Source of the DNA: JADJEI01 sp035328465
GTDB taxonomy: Bacteria; Bacteroidota; Ignavibacteria; Ignavibacteriales; Ignavibacteriaceae
Assembly (NCBI GenBank): GCA_035328465.1
Contig: DAOLIQ010000019.1
Span: 1 to 41,318, forward strand
DNA: 41,318 nt
Direction of reading: 5' to 3'
A program made the position numbers and the translations under genes. Each line of letters starts with the position of its first letter. Positions within the stretch are counted from its first letter, which is position 1. Of this stretch, positions 7,612 through 15,891 are shown piece by piece. The notes under the pieces are model-generated. The model worked only from the letters and a program-made list of their open reading frames with translations, was not told where the DNA came from and did no database searches.

Positions 7612-8130
7612 ATGAAAAAAATCTCTTTGCTTATTACTTGTACATTTCTTTTTTTTGCTGGATCATCAATTGCACAGTTAAAAATTGGTTATGTTGATTC
7701 TGATACGATTATGGAGAACCTTCCTGATGCCCAGGATGCAAATCAGAAGCTGGATGCTTTGGTTAAAGAGTGGCAAACAGAACTTTCCAAACTCGAGCAG
7801 GAATGGAAGACCAAGTATGATGATTACGATAAAAGAAAATTAATAATGACTGATCAAACCCGTGCCGAAACTGAGCAGGAGCTTATTAAACTTGAAAAGC
7901 AGGTGGGTGAATTCCGCGAAAAGAAATTTGGAAATAACGGCGAACTTTTTCAGAAGCAGGATGAAATAATGAAACCTGTCCAGAACAAAGTATTTAACGC
8001 TATCACTGATATTGCTAAAGAAGAAGAGCTTGATTTTGTTTTCGATCGCAGCGGTGATGTACTTCTGCTTTATGCTAAAGAAGAGTACGATATTACTGCA
8101 AAAGTTTTGGAAAAATTAAAGCTCGAATAA
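7612..8130 (+). CDS. OmpH/Skp-family periplasmic chaperone, second copy
   Basis: This 172-residue paralogue of the preceding gene has a signal peptide ending SSIAQ. GYVDSDTIMENLPDAQ is followed by a long charged coiled coil (about residues 45-110, with KLEQEWKTKYDDYDKR) and the C-terminal block KPVQNKVFNAITDIAKEEE...FDRSGDVLLLYA. That block matches the first copy almost position by position. A ribosome site GAGGT precedes ATG 7612. The 59-base spacer and shared ends point to a tandem duplication followed by divergence of the coiled coil. The stop lies two bases before the lpxD start. Confidence 0.9.
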   Translation: MKKISLLITCTFLFFAGSSIAQLKIGYVDSDTIMENLPDAQDANQKLDALVKEWQTELSKLEQEWKTKYDDYDKRKLIMTDQTRAETEQELIKLEKQVGEFREKKFGNNGELFQKQDEIMKPVQNKVFNAITDIAKEEELDFVFDRSGDVLLLYAKEEYDITAKVLEKLKLE

Positions 8131-8132
8131 AA

Positions 8133-9179
8133 ATGAAAATTAAAATAAGGGATATTGCCTCCTTAATTGGAGGCAGTATTTTCGGTGATGATAATCTTGA
8201 AATTCAGCGACTTTCGAAAATTGAGGAAGCATCAGACGGAGAATTAACTTTTTTGTACTTGCCTGCTTATGAAAAGTATTTTTCTTCTACACAAGCTTCC
8301 GCAATAATTGTTAAACCAGGGTTCAATAAAACCAGAAATAATATTACTTACATCGAATGTCCCGATCCAAATAAAGCATTCGCAAAAATTTTAATTCACT
8401 ACTTTACTCCGGATTTCCTTCTTGAGGGCATTGATTCTACGGCCTTTGTTCATCCTTCAGCCAAAATTGGCCGCAATGTTGGAATTGGTAAAAATGTTGT
8501 CATCTCTGCTGATTGTAGAATAGGAGATAACACAAAAATATTTCACAATTCAGTATTGCTTCAAAATGTCTCTATTGGCAGTGACTCTGTTATTTTTCAA
8601 AATGTTAGCATCAGAGAACAATGCAAAATAGGAAACAAAGTCATTATACACGCCGGTGCGGTAATCGGCTCGGATGGATTTGGATATATTACAGATGAAA
8701 AAGGTGTTTATAATAAAATTCCTCAAATTGGAAATGTTATTTTGGAAGATGATGTTGAAATTGGAGCGAATGTTACTATTGATCGTGCAGCACTTGGCTC
8801 AACAATTTTAAAACGAGGGGTCAAGATAGATAATCTTGTTCAGATAGCTCATAATGTTGTTGTCGGCGAGGATACTGTAATGTCGGCTCAGACTGGAATT
8901 TCCGGGAGTGCCAAAATCGGGAAGCATTGCATTTTTGCCGGACAGGTGGGTGTTGTTGGTCATATTGAAATTGGCGATAATGTAATCGTAATTGCTCAAT
9001 CTGGGGTTTCAAAATCAATTACCAAACCCGGTATGTACTTCGGAAGCCCGACAAAAGAGTTCGGTCACGCAAAACGAATAGAAGCACATCTTCGAAATCT
9101 TCCGGAGTATGTGGAAAAAATAAAAATGCTGGAAAAAGAAATTTTTATTCTCAAAGAAAAAATCAATAGCACGAAATAA
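8133..9179 (+). CDS. lpxD: LpxD, UDP-3-O-acylglucosamine N-acyltransferase
   Basis: This enzyme adds the second (amide-linked) hydroxyacyl chain to UDP-3-O-acyl-glucosamine, the third step of lipid A synthesis. The 348 residues comprise an N-terminal uridine-binding domain (1-100), then left-handed beta-helix hexapeptide repeats (IGRNVGIGKNVVISADCRIGDN and on), and a C-terminal helix (EYVEKIKMLEKEI). The expected catalytic histidine is H240 in IAHNVVVG. It begins two bases after the second ompH gene. The operon terminator overlaps its stop codon. Confidence 0.95.
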   Translation: MKIKIRDIASLIGGSIFGDDNLEIQRLSKIEEASDGELTFLYLPAYEKYFSSTQASAIIVKPGFNKTRNNITYIECPDPNKAFAKILIHYFTPDFLLEGIDSTAFVHPSAKIGRNVGIGKNVVISADCRIGDNTKIFHNSVLLQNVSIGSDSVIFQNVSIREQCKIGNKVIIHAGAVIGSDGFGYITDEKGVYNKIPQIGNVILEDDVEIGANVTIDRAALGSTILKRGVKIDNLVQIAHNVVVGEDTVMSAQTGISGSAKIGKHCIFAGQVGVVGHIEIGDNVIVIAQSGVSKSITKPGMYFGSPTKEFGHAKRIEAHLRNLPEYVEKIKMLEKEIFILKEKINSTK

Positions 9180-9201
9180 CCTTCATATGGTTATTTTTTT
9201 T
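9174..9201 (+). terminator. Rho-independent terminator of the uppS-lpxD operon
   Basis: AAATAACC (9174-9181) pairs perfectly with GGTTATTT (9189-9196) around a 7-base loop, and five more T follow. The stem contains the lpxD stop codon. It implies that lpxC/fabZ is transcribed from its own promoter. Confidence 0.8.
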
Positions 9202-9240
9202 ACAGAGCTACTACACTTTACTTTCTATAGATATTTTTGA

Positions 9241-9282
9241 TTTCACAAAATCAATTTTGCAAAATGTGACCTAATATATTTA
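9241..9282. promoter_or_regulatory. Dyad-rich region upstream of lpxC/fabZ
   Basis: In the 190-base gap before lpxC/fabZ, CAAAATCAATTTTG and TTTTGCAAAA are nested palindromes flanked by TCACA and TGTGA arms. TATATTTA follows at 9275-9282. A good -35 at the right distance is missing, so the promoter is not certain. The symmetry would suit a repressor site for the lipid A/fatty acid branch point, which is speculation. Confidence 0.35.
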
Positions 9283-9369
9283 GATGTGGCTTTAATTGTA
9301 TTTCAATAACCATCTTACTATTTTTTCAAATACATTAAGAATATAAAATCAAAACTTTCAGGAAACTAA

Positions 9370-10782
9370 ATGCTTGAGCTACAAAGAACTATTTCGCAAC
9401 CAATGACTATTTCAGGGGTGGGGTTACACACAGGAACGTTTTGCACAATGACTTTCAAACCTGCCCCCGAAAATTATGGGATCAGATTTATTCGGATTGA
9501 CCTGGGCGGGAAACCGGAAATTTCAGCTACGGCTGATAATGTGGTGGATGTTTCCCGCGGAACAACCCTTGGAATTGGTGAAGCGAAAGTCTATACGGTT
9601 GAACATGTGTTAGCTGCTATTGTGGGTCTTCAAATTGATAATATAATTATTGAATTAGATGGGATTGAGCCTCCAATTGGCGACGGCAGCGCGATGCCGT
9701 ATGTAGAGCCATTGTTAAAAGCCGGCTTTCAGCAGCAAGAAGCACCAAAAGATTATTTGATAATTGATCAAACAGTGATGTACCACAACGAAGAAAAACA
9801 AATTGATATAGTTGCGCTTCCACTTGATAGTTATCGTGTAACTGTAATGGTTGATTATCAGAATCCTGCATTGGGAAGTCAGCATACTGGTATGTTTGAT
9901 CTCGAAAAAGAATTTGTAAATGAATTTGCGCCGGCAAGAACTTTTTGTTTCCTAAGTGAAATAGAACAATTAGTCAGTGATGGTTTAATAAAGGGTGGGG
10001 ATATTGATAATGCTATCGTAATTGTAGATAGAAATCCTTCTCAGCCGGAACTTGATTCACTTAGCCAAAAACTGGGGATACAAAATAAACTTACGCTTGG
10101 TGAAAACGGAATATTAAATAATGTCAAAGTCAGATTTAAAAATGAGCCTGTACGGCACAAGCTTCTCGATTTACTTGGCGACCTTGCTCTAATCGGCGCA
10201 CCAATCAAAGCACAAATACTTGCGGCAAGACCCGGTCATAGAGCAAATGTCGAATTTGCAAAGATGGTTCGAAAACTTTATCAGCAGAAGAAACTTGTTA
10301 AAAAATATCAGTTTGTCAAAACTGAAGGTGTTGTCTTCGATGTAAATGCAATTCAAAGAATACTTCCGCATCGTTACCCTTTTTTACTTGTTGATAAAAT
10401 TATTCACCTCGAGCTTGATAAGAAGGTGATCGGAGTTAAATCTGTTACTGTTAATGAGCCGTTCTTTGTGGGGCATTTTCCAGGTCAGCCAATAATGCCC
10501 GGAGTAATAATCATTGAAGCCATGGCTCAAACGGGAGGGGTGCTGCTTCTAAATGCTTTTCTCAATCCTGCAGATAAATTAGTTTATTTTATGCAGATAA
10601 ATAATGCTAAATTCAGAAAACCGGTTGTGCCAGGCGACCAATTGGTTTTAGAAATAGAATTGACAAGCAAAAAAAGCAAAGTTGTTATGATGAGCGGGAA
10701 AGCTTTCGTAAATGAAACTTTGGTAGCCGAAGCCGATTTTATGGCAGGTGTTGTTGATAGAGAACAATCAATGAAGGATTAG
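9370..10782 (+). CDS. lpxC-fabZ: LpxC-FabZ fusion: UDP-3-O-acyl-GlcNAc deacetylase and hydroxyacyl-ACP dehydratase
   Basis: This 470-residue bifunctional protein is typical of Bacteroidota and Chlorobiota. Residues 1-310 are LpxC, the committed zinc deacetylase of lipid A synthesis. It has GVGLHTG (16-22), E78 with zinc ligand H79 in VEHVLAA, ligands H263 and D267 in VRHKLLDLLGD, and catalytic H290 in PGHRANVEFAK. Residues 325-470 are FabZ, with ILPHRYPFLLVDKI (331-344), catalytic H369 in VGHFPGQPIMPG and E383. FabZ dehydrates 3-hydroxyacyl-ACP, which competes with lipid A for the same hydroxyacyl pool. AGGAAAC lies just before ATG 9370. lpxA follows nine bases later. Confidence 0.96.
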   Translation: MLELQRTISQPMTISGVGLHTGTFCTMTFKPAPENYGIRFIRIDLGGKPEISATADNVVDVSRGTTLGIGEAKVYTVEHVLAAIVGLQIDNIIIELDGIEPPIGDGSAMPYVEPLLKAGFQQQEAPKDYLIIDQTVMYHNEEKQIDIVALPLDSYRVTVMVDYQNPALGSQHTGMFDLEKEFVNEFAPARTFCFLSEIEQLVSDGLIKGGDIDNAIVIVDRNPSQPELDSLSQKLGIQNKLTLGENGILNNVKVRFKNEPVRHKLLDLLGDLALIGAPIKAQILAARPGHRANVEFAKMVRKLYQQKKLVKKYQFVKTEGVVFDVNAIQRILPHRYPFLLVDKIIHLELDKKVIGVKSVTVNEPFFVGHFPGQPIMPGVIIIEAMAQTGGVLLLNAFLNPADKLVYFMQINNAKFRKPVVPGDQLVLEIELTSKKSKVVMMSGKAFVNETLVAEADFMAGVVDREQSMKD

Positions 10783-10791
10783 AATTAATTT

Positions 10792-11568
10792 ATGAATCAA
10801 GTTCACCCCACCTCGATAGTTAGTTCAAAAGCAAAACTTGGTGATAGAATTACCATCCACCCTTACTCCATAATTGAAGACGATGTTGAAATAGGTGACG
10901 ATTGTGAAATCGGTCCTTTTGCAGTGATTTATAACGGGGCAAGAATTGGTAACAGAGTTAAAATAAAACAATCAGCCTCTATTGCTAATGCACCGCAAGA
11001 TCTCGGTTATAAAAACGAACCCACAAAATTTTATATCGGAGATGACACTATTATTAAAGAGTTTGTTGCGTTGCATAGAGGAACTAAATCAACGGGAATG
11101 TCAACGGTTGGTAAAAATTGTTACCTAATGGCTTACTCCCACGTTGCTCATGACTGCGTTGTAGGAGATAATGTAATTCTTGCGAACGGAGTGCAGCTTG
11201 CCGGCCATGTACATATTGAAAATTTTGTGACTATTGGTGGATTAACACCTGTTCATCAGTTTTGTACTGTTGGTCAACATTCCATGATTGGCGGTGGTTT
11301 TAGAATTACACAGGATCTCCCTCCATACATTCTTGCGGCAGGCTATCCATTAAAGTTTTCGGGATTAAATGTTATCGGCCTAAGAAGAAGAGGCTTCTCA
11401 AACGAAGATATTTTCGCACTAAAAAAAGCGTACGGATATATTTATGATAATTCGTTAAATGTCTCACAAGCAAAAGCTAAAATAGAAAATGAGTTGATTG
11501 AAAATAAATTTGTTAAAATTGTTATCGATTTTATTAATAATAGTAAGCGTGGTTTGATAGGAAAGTGA
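10792..11568 (+). CDS. lpxA: LpxA, acyl-ACP--UDP-N-acetylglucosamine O-acyltransferase
   Basis: This 258-residue left-handed beta-helix enzyme performs the first step of lipid A synthesis, moving a 3-hydroxyacyl chain from ACP to UDP-GlcNAc. It has hexapeptide repeats from residue 5 to about 185, catalytic H120 in SHVAHDCVVG, the family block GGGFRITQDLPPYILAAG, and a C-terminal helical domain beginning LNVIGLRRRGFSNEDI. It lies immediately after lpxC/fabZ, so the two consecutive pathway steps share a transcript. Its TGA overlaps the GTG start of the next gene. Confidence 0.95.
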   Translation: MNQVHPTSIVSSKAKLGDRITIHPYSIIEDDVEIGDDCEIGPFAVIYNGARIGNRVKIKQSASIANAPQDLGYKNEPTKFYIGDDTIIKEFVALHRGTKSTGMSTVGKNCYLMAYSHVAHDCVVGDNVILANGVQLAGHVHIENFVTIGGLTPVHQFCTVGQHSMIGGGFRITQDLPPYILAAGYPLKFSGLNVIGLRRRGFSNEDIFALKKAYGYIYDNSLNVSQAKAKIENELIENKFVKIVIDFINNSKRGLIGK

Positions 11569-12335
11569 AATGGAAGCACATTGACACCGGTTTAAATACC
11601 GGTTCGTTTAATATGAATCTCGATTTACAAATTGCTAAATCATTACCGGAGGATACTGCTGTTTTAAGAACTTACAGATGGCAGCCTTTTTGTATCTCTT
11701 TAGGGGCAAATCAAAAAAATGATTCTATAGATAGTTACTCAGCCAATAAAAACAATATTGATATCGTAATTAGACCGACCGGAGGCAGAGCAATTCTGCA
11801 TTCTGAAGAGTTGACTTACTCAGTTATACTACCAATTAATTTTAATTCGTCTGCAAAAAATATTTATCATGAGATAAACATTGCACTTAAAAAAGGATTG
11901 ACTTTTTTTAACCCAAAACTTGAAGCTATTCAACTTGAGAGTGTGCAAGCAGATTTTCAATCCCTGTATAAAGAAACCAAAGGAATAATCTGCTTTGCAG
12001 TACCGGCAAAGAGCGAATTAAAATACAATGGAAGAAAAGTAGTAGGCAGCGCACAACGCAAATTAGACAAAACCATCCTGCAGCATGGTTCTATTTTATG
12101 CGGTAAATATCATCTCAATATTGTTAATTACATGAAAATATCTGATATAGAAAAAATAAAATTAAAAAATGAAATTGAAAGCTCCACAACCACACTTGAT
12201 CAAATTCTAAACCAAAACGTTGATTATGAAATTCTATCAGAATCAATTTTAAAAGGCTTTGAAAAATATTTTAATTGTAAATTTGACAAGCAAGCCCAAT
12301 TTGAATTTACACCACAACTTCAGGCGGAACAATAA
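11565..12335 (+). CDS. Lipoate/octanoate transferase family protein, LipM-like
   Basis: This 256-residue member of the biotin/lipoate A/B ligase fold starts at GTG 11565, overlapping the lpxA stop (GTGA), with AGGAAA upstream. Motifs are RPTGGRAILHSEELTYSV (70-87), C143 in CFAVPAKSELKYNGRKVVGSAQ, K158, and LQHGSIL. The cysteine at the position used by LipM octanoyltransferases suggests transfer of octanoyl from ACP to a lipoyl domain, rather than ATP-dependent lipoate ligation. An LplA-type ligase remains possible. The octanoyl group is drawn from fatty acid synthesis, which fits its place beside fabZ. Confidence 0.8.
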   Translation: MKWKHIDTGLNTGSFNMNLDLQIAKSLPEDTAVLRTYRWQPFCISLGANQKNDSIDSYSANKNNIDIVIRPTGGRAILHSEELTYSVILPINFNSSAKNIYHEINIALKKGLTFFNPKLEAIQLESVQADFQSLYKETKGIICFAVPAKSELKYNGRKVVGSAQRKLDKTILQHGSILCGKYHLNIVNYMKISDIEKIKLKNEIESSTTTLDQILNQNVDYEILSESILKGFEKYFNCKFDKQAQFEFTPQLQAEQ

Positions 12336-13150
12336 TGAGTACCGAACAGGAAATAAAACGGATTACAACTAAGAGTCTTGCCTTACTAAAAAAGAAAAAG
12401 ATTAAAATCACCGCTTTAACCGCTTATGATTTTATCACTGCAAAACTTTTAGACAATGCTGGAATTGATATTATACTTGTTGGAGATTCACTAAGCAACG
12501 TATTTCAAGGCAATGAAACCACGCTTCCGGTTACGATGGACGAAATGATCTATCATACGAAGTCAGTAGCAAAGGGAGTAAACAGAGCAATGGTTGTGGT
12601 GGATATGCCTTTTATGTCGTATCAACTAAGTGTTGACGAAGGATTCAGAAACGCCGGGAGAATAATGAAAGAAACATCTGCAAGTGCTGTGAAACTTGAA
12701 GGGGGTCAGAGAGTTGCCGAAACAATTAGAAAAATTACCGAAGCCGGAATTCCGGTTATGGGGCATGTTGGATTGACTCCACAAAGCATCCATCAATTCG
12801 GGAGCTACCGCGAGAGAGGAAGAACTAAAGCCGAAGCAGATGAAATATTAAACGATGCAAAGGCAGTTGAACAGGCTGGCGCTTTTTGCATTGTACTTGA
12901 AAAAATTCCTGCTTCACTCGCGAAAAAAATTTCGACTTCAGTTACTGTTCCAACGATCGGAATTGGAGCCGGTGTTTATTGCGACGGGCAAATTTTGGTT
13001 ACACCAGACATGCTCGGGTTGAATATGGATTTTCATCCAAGATTTGTGAGGCATTATTGCAAACTTGCAGATACAATGACTGAAGCTTTTAAAAAATATA
13101 TTGAAGACATAAGAGATAAAAAATTCCCCTCCCCCGACGAAAGCTATTAA
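12335..13150 (+). CDS. panB: PanB, 3-methyl-2-oxobutanoate hydroxymethyltransferase
   Basis: This enzyme transfers a hydroxymethyl group from methylene-tetrahydrofolate to 2-oxoisovalerate, giving ketopantoate for pantothenate and CoA. The 271-residue TIM barrel has ITALTAYDFITAKLLD (25-40), Mg ligands D51 (VGDSLSNV), D90 (VVDMPFMSY) and E122 (VKLEGG), and catalytic E189 in IVLEKIP. The start shares one base with the preceding stop (TAATG), so translation is probably coupled. CoA and ACP precursors link it loosely to the acyl-transfer genes upstream. Confidence 0.95.
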   Translation: MSTEQEIKRITTKSLALLKKKKIKITALTAYDFITAKLLDNAGIDIILVGDSLSNVFQGNETTLPVTMDEMIYHTKSVAKGVNRAMVVVDMPFMSYQLSVDEGFRNAGRIMKETSASAVKLEGGQRVAETIRKITEAGIPVMGHVGLTPQSIHQFGSYRERGRTKAEADEILNDAKAVEQAGAFCIVLEKIPASLAKKISTSVTVPTIGIGAGVYCDGQILVTPDMLGLNMDFHPRFVRHYCKLADTMTEAFKKYIEDIRDKKFPSPDESY

Positions 13151-13187
13151 ACTGCAATACACTTTAATATCCAGCCTGAACTAATCA

Positions 13188-14297
13188 ATGAGTAGCCTTA
13201 ATAAAATAGTGATTCGCGCAGCTTTGTTTCTCTTTTGTAGCTTTGTTTCCTTCGCTCAATCGGATACTCAAATCTTTCTTGAAGGCGCGGCAGTTAACGG
13301 TATCGAAAGATTCGGCGACGAACTTTGGATTTCAACCTATGGACAGGGGATTTATAAATACTCCTATAAAAATTTAGTTTGGGAAAATTATTCAACTAAG
13401 AATAATAATCTTGAGAATGATTTATTTTATTGTATTGCAGTTAGCAAAGACTTCGTTTGGGCTGGCAGTGCTGAAGGCTTATTCATTTTTAATAAAAAGA
13501 AAAACAAATGGACAAAGAAAAAATTTTCGCAGGGAGGGGAGTTCGGAAATTGGATCAGGGCATTGGAATTTGATGACGATAAAAATTTACTTTGGATTGG
13601 CAGATTCAGAAACATCTCATTTTATGATGTTAAAAAGCAAACTTACACCGATATAGATCGTACTCAGGGAAACGATTTAAAATCAAACACCATAAAAGCA
13701 ATTGCTATTGATGGTGATAGTTTAATTTGGTTTGGTTCGGAATCAGGCATACATAAATATTATAAAAAGAAGAGCTCTCTTGATCCTAAATCATGGTACT
13801 ACTTAACAAATAAAGGCAGATATTTTAATGGTGAAGGTAAATCAGTATCAGTCTCTGATTTTCTATTCGAAGGCGGGAACATCTGGTTTGCAACTGATGA
13901 GTTTGTAACGAAAGAAGACCCGGAATTTAATCTTGGAGGTCTTTTTAAATTCAATAGAAAACTTGATTGGAAAAAATATTATAAAGGCAATGGTCTTGCT
14001 GGTAATGGAATCTATTGTATTGAAAGATCCGGAAATTATATCTGGGCAGGGGTTTATTCTTTTGATAAGAATCAGCGAAAAGAATATGGAAAAGGAATTA
14101 CCATTATCAATAGATTAAATGGGAAAATTGAAACGATAGATTTAAACGAACTCAATATTACTTCTTCTATTATCCACGCAATGTATTTTGATGGCAATGC
14201 AATCTGGCTGGGTACAGATGATGGGTTAGCTAAAATAAATCTGCGAAATCCGCTTGCGCAGTGGACTTTAAAAAAAGAAATTAAAAAAGGAAAGTAA
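13188..14297 (+). CDS. Secreted two-component-regulator-type beta-propeller protein
   Basis: The 369 residues begin with a signal peptide (1-23, ending VSFAQ). Regular propeller blades follow with the Reg_prop signature, for example ELWISTYGQGIYKY, FVWAGSAEGLFIFN, LIWFGSESGIHKY, YIWAGVYSF and AIWLGTDDGLAKIN. In larger relatives such propellers form the sensor half of hybrid histidine kinases. Here there is no kinase, membrane helix or DNA-binding domain after the blades, so it is a free periplasmic or surface propeller. Its function is unknown. It starts 37 bases after panB with no clear promoter. Confidence 0.75.
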   Translation: MSSLNKIVIRAALFLFCSFVSFAQSDTQIFLEGAAVNGIERFGDELWISTYGQGIYKYSYKNLVWENYSTKNNNLENDLFYCIAVSKDFVWAGSAEGLFIFNKKKNKWTKKKFSQGGEFGNWIRALEFDDDKNLLWIGRFRNISFYDVKKQTYTDIDRTQGNDLKSNTIKAIAIDGDSLIWFGSESGIHKYYKKKSSLDPKSWYYLTNKGRYFNGEGKSVSVSDFLFEGGNIWFATDEFVTKEDPEFNLGGLFKFNRKLDWKKYYKGNGLAGNGIYCIERSGNYIWAGVYSFDKNQRKEYGKGITIINRLNGKIETIDLNELNITSSIIHAMYFDGNAIWLGTDDGLAKINLRNPLAQWTLKKEIKKGK

Positions 14298-14415
14298 ATA
14301 GTAGAATCGTTAGTCTAAGGCGTCATTTAGTCAATGATTCTTAGGACAAACCGCTTCATAAGTGGATAAATAATAACTATTTTAAACTATTCAATTAAAT
14401 TATTATGGATTAAAA

Positions 14416-15414
14416 ATGATCAATGCTTCTCTTAGGCGAATAAAACATTTAGAGAAAAAATTTTCTGGTAAAAATATAATTGTAATTGGCGATATGATGC
14501 TTGACTGCTATTTCCGCGGCGATGTTAAAAGAATTTCTCCCGAAGCTCCCGTACCAGTGATCGAAATTGAAAATGAATTTTTCAGGTTTGGCGGTGCAGC
14601 AAATGTAGCATTAAATGTCTCTAAGCTTGGTGGTAATGCTCTCCCAGTCGGAGTTATAGGGAAGGACAACGATGGAAAAATATTTAAAAATTTAATCAAG
14701 CAATCAGGGATTTCTGATGATGGGATTTTCCATGATCCGAATAGACCAACCACTACTAAAACAAGGGTGATAGCTCAAGGGCAGCATGTGGTGAGAATTG
14801 ATAAAGAAACAAAAGTAAATATCAATTCCAAAATTGAAGCAAAAATTCTTACGTTCATTTCGTCCAAAATTAGTTGGGCGGATGGTATAATTCTGGAAGA
14901 TTATAATAAGGGGGTGTTGACTTCCGGATTGATTAAATCAATTATCACAGTGGCAAAAAAGAATAATGTAATGATTACTGTTGATCCAAAGTTTAATAAT
15001 TTTTACGAATACAAAAATGTGAGAGTTTTTAAACCTAATCGAAAAGAAGCTGAAGATGTTCTTGGAATGAAAATTAGCTCCGATGAAGAAATTAGATTTG
15101 CAGGAGAGGAGATTCAAAATAAACTTGGTGCTGATTATGTGCTCTTGACTCTTGGAGAGGGGGGTATAGCTGTTTTTGAAAAAAATAAGCCCGAAAGAAG
15201 AATGCCAACAAAGGCAAGAGTAGTGGCTGATGTTTCAGGAGCCGGAGATACAGTTATCTCGACTCTAACTATGGCGCTCGCTGCAGGCGCCGATATTTAT
15301 GAAGCATGCTACCTTGCTAATTTTGCAGGAGGATTGGTTTGTGAGGAGGTGGGGATCGTTCCAATTGAACATAAAAAATTATTTAGTGCTGTATATGAAG
15401 AGGTAAAACAATAA
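14416..15414 (+). CDS. rfaE1: RfaE1, D-glycero-beta-D-manno-heptose-7-phosphate kinase
   Basis: This 332-residue PfkB/ribokinase-family kinase phosphorylates heptose 7-phosphate at C1 on the way to ADP-heptose for the LPS core. It has GDMMLDCYFRGDVKRISPEAPVPV (25-48), RFGGAANVALNVSKLGG (57-73), and the anion-hole/base motif DVSGAGDT with catalytic D278. It matches the kinase half of E. coli HldE; the nucleotidyltransferase half is a separate gene starting at its stop codon (TAATG). The 118-base gap upstream shows no convincing promoter. ADP-heptose production indicates a heptose-containing core. Confidence 0.94.
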   Translation: MINASLRRIKHLEKKFSGKNIIVIGDMMLDCYFRGDVKRISPEAPVPVIEIENEFFRFGGAANVALNVSKLGGNALPVGVIGKDNDGKIFKNLIKQSGISDDGIFHDPNRPTTTKTRVIAQGQHVVRIDKETKVNINSKIEAKILTFISSKISWADGIILEDYNKGVLTSGLIKSIITVAKKNNVMITVDPKFNNFYEYKNVRVFKPNRKEAEDVLGMKISSDEEIRFAGEEIQNKLGADYVLLTLGEGGIAVFEKNKPERRMPTKARVVADVSGAGDTVISTLTMALAAGADIYEACYLANFAGGLVCEEVGIVPIEHKKLFSAVYEEVKQ

Positions 15415-15887
15415 TGATTGTTACATTAGAACAGATCATTGACATCAGAGCAAAATTAAAATCTGAAAATAAAAAAGTCGTTTTCACGAATGGTTGTTTT
15501 GATATTTTACACTCCGGTCACATAGATTATCTTTCTAAATCCAAAGAATTGGGCGATATTCTTATTGTTGGATTGAACAGCGATTCTTCAATTAGAAGAA
15601 TTAAAGGCGAAAGGCGTCCTATAATGAATGAAATTGATAGAGCTTTTATTTTATCAAACCTAAAGCCTGTAGATTATGTTATCCTATTTGATGAAGATAC
15701 TCCTGCTGAAATTATAAATCAAATTATTCCGGATATCCTTGTTAAAGGTGCTGATTGGGAAATATCGAAAATTATAGGCAGAGATGTAGTTGAAAAAAAC
15801 GGGGGTCAAGTTAAAACAATTACTTTCGTCAATGATATTTCTACTTCCAAAATAATTGATATAATTCTGAAGAGATACACTCATTAA
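15414..15887 (+). CDS. rfaE2: RfaE2, D-glycero-beta-D-manno-heptose 1-phosphate adenylyltransferase
   Basis: This 157-residue nucleotidyltransferase of the cytidylyltransferase fold uses ATP and heptose 1-phosphate to give ADP-heptose. FTNGCFDILHSGHIDYL (24-40) carries the H-x-G-H site (H33, H36), and NDISTSKIIDII near the end carries the ISTT/S-type motif. It overlaps the rfaE1 stop by one base, so the pair is translationally coupled and together equals HldE. TamB begins four bases downstream. Confidence 0.94.
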   Translation: MIVTLEQIIDIRAKLKSENKKVVFTNGCFDILHSGHIDYLSKSKELGDILIVGLNSDSSIRRIKGERRPIMNEIDRAFILSNLKPVDYVILFDEDTPAEIINQIIPDILVKGADWEISKIIGRDVVEKNGGQVKTITFVNDISTSKIIDIILKRYTH

Positions 15888-15891
15888 TTTT

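Noticed and set aside
13427..13656. Overlapping open frames on both strands within the propeller gene and similar shadows in other genes
   Set aside because: They lie within long well-recognised genes in other frames, have low-complexity composition, and lack motifs or ribosome sites.
14303..14344. Dyad AGAATC/GATTCT with CTAAG/CTTAG between the propeller gene and rfaE1
   Set aside because: The two possible pairings exclude each other, the loops are long and no T-run follows, so it is not a convincing terminator or operator.
15437..15442. TTGACA inside rfaE2 (also inside bamA and other genes)
   Set aside because: It lies in coding sequence, with no TAnnTTTG 17 bases downstream.
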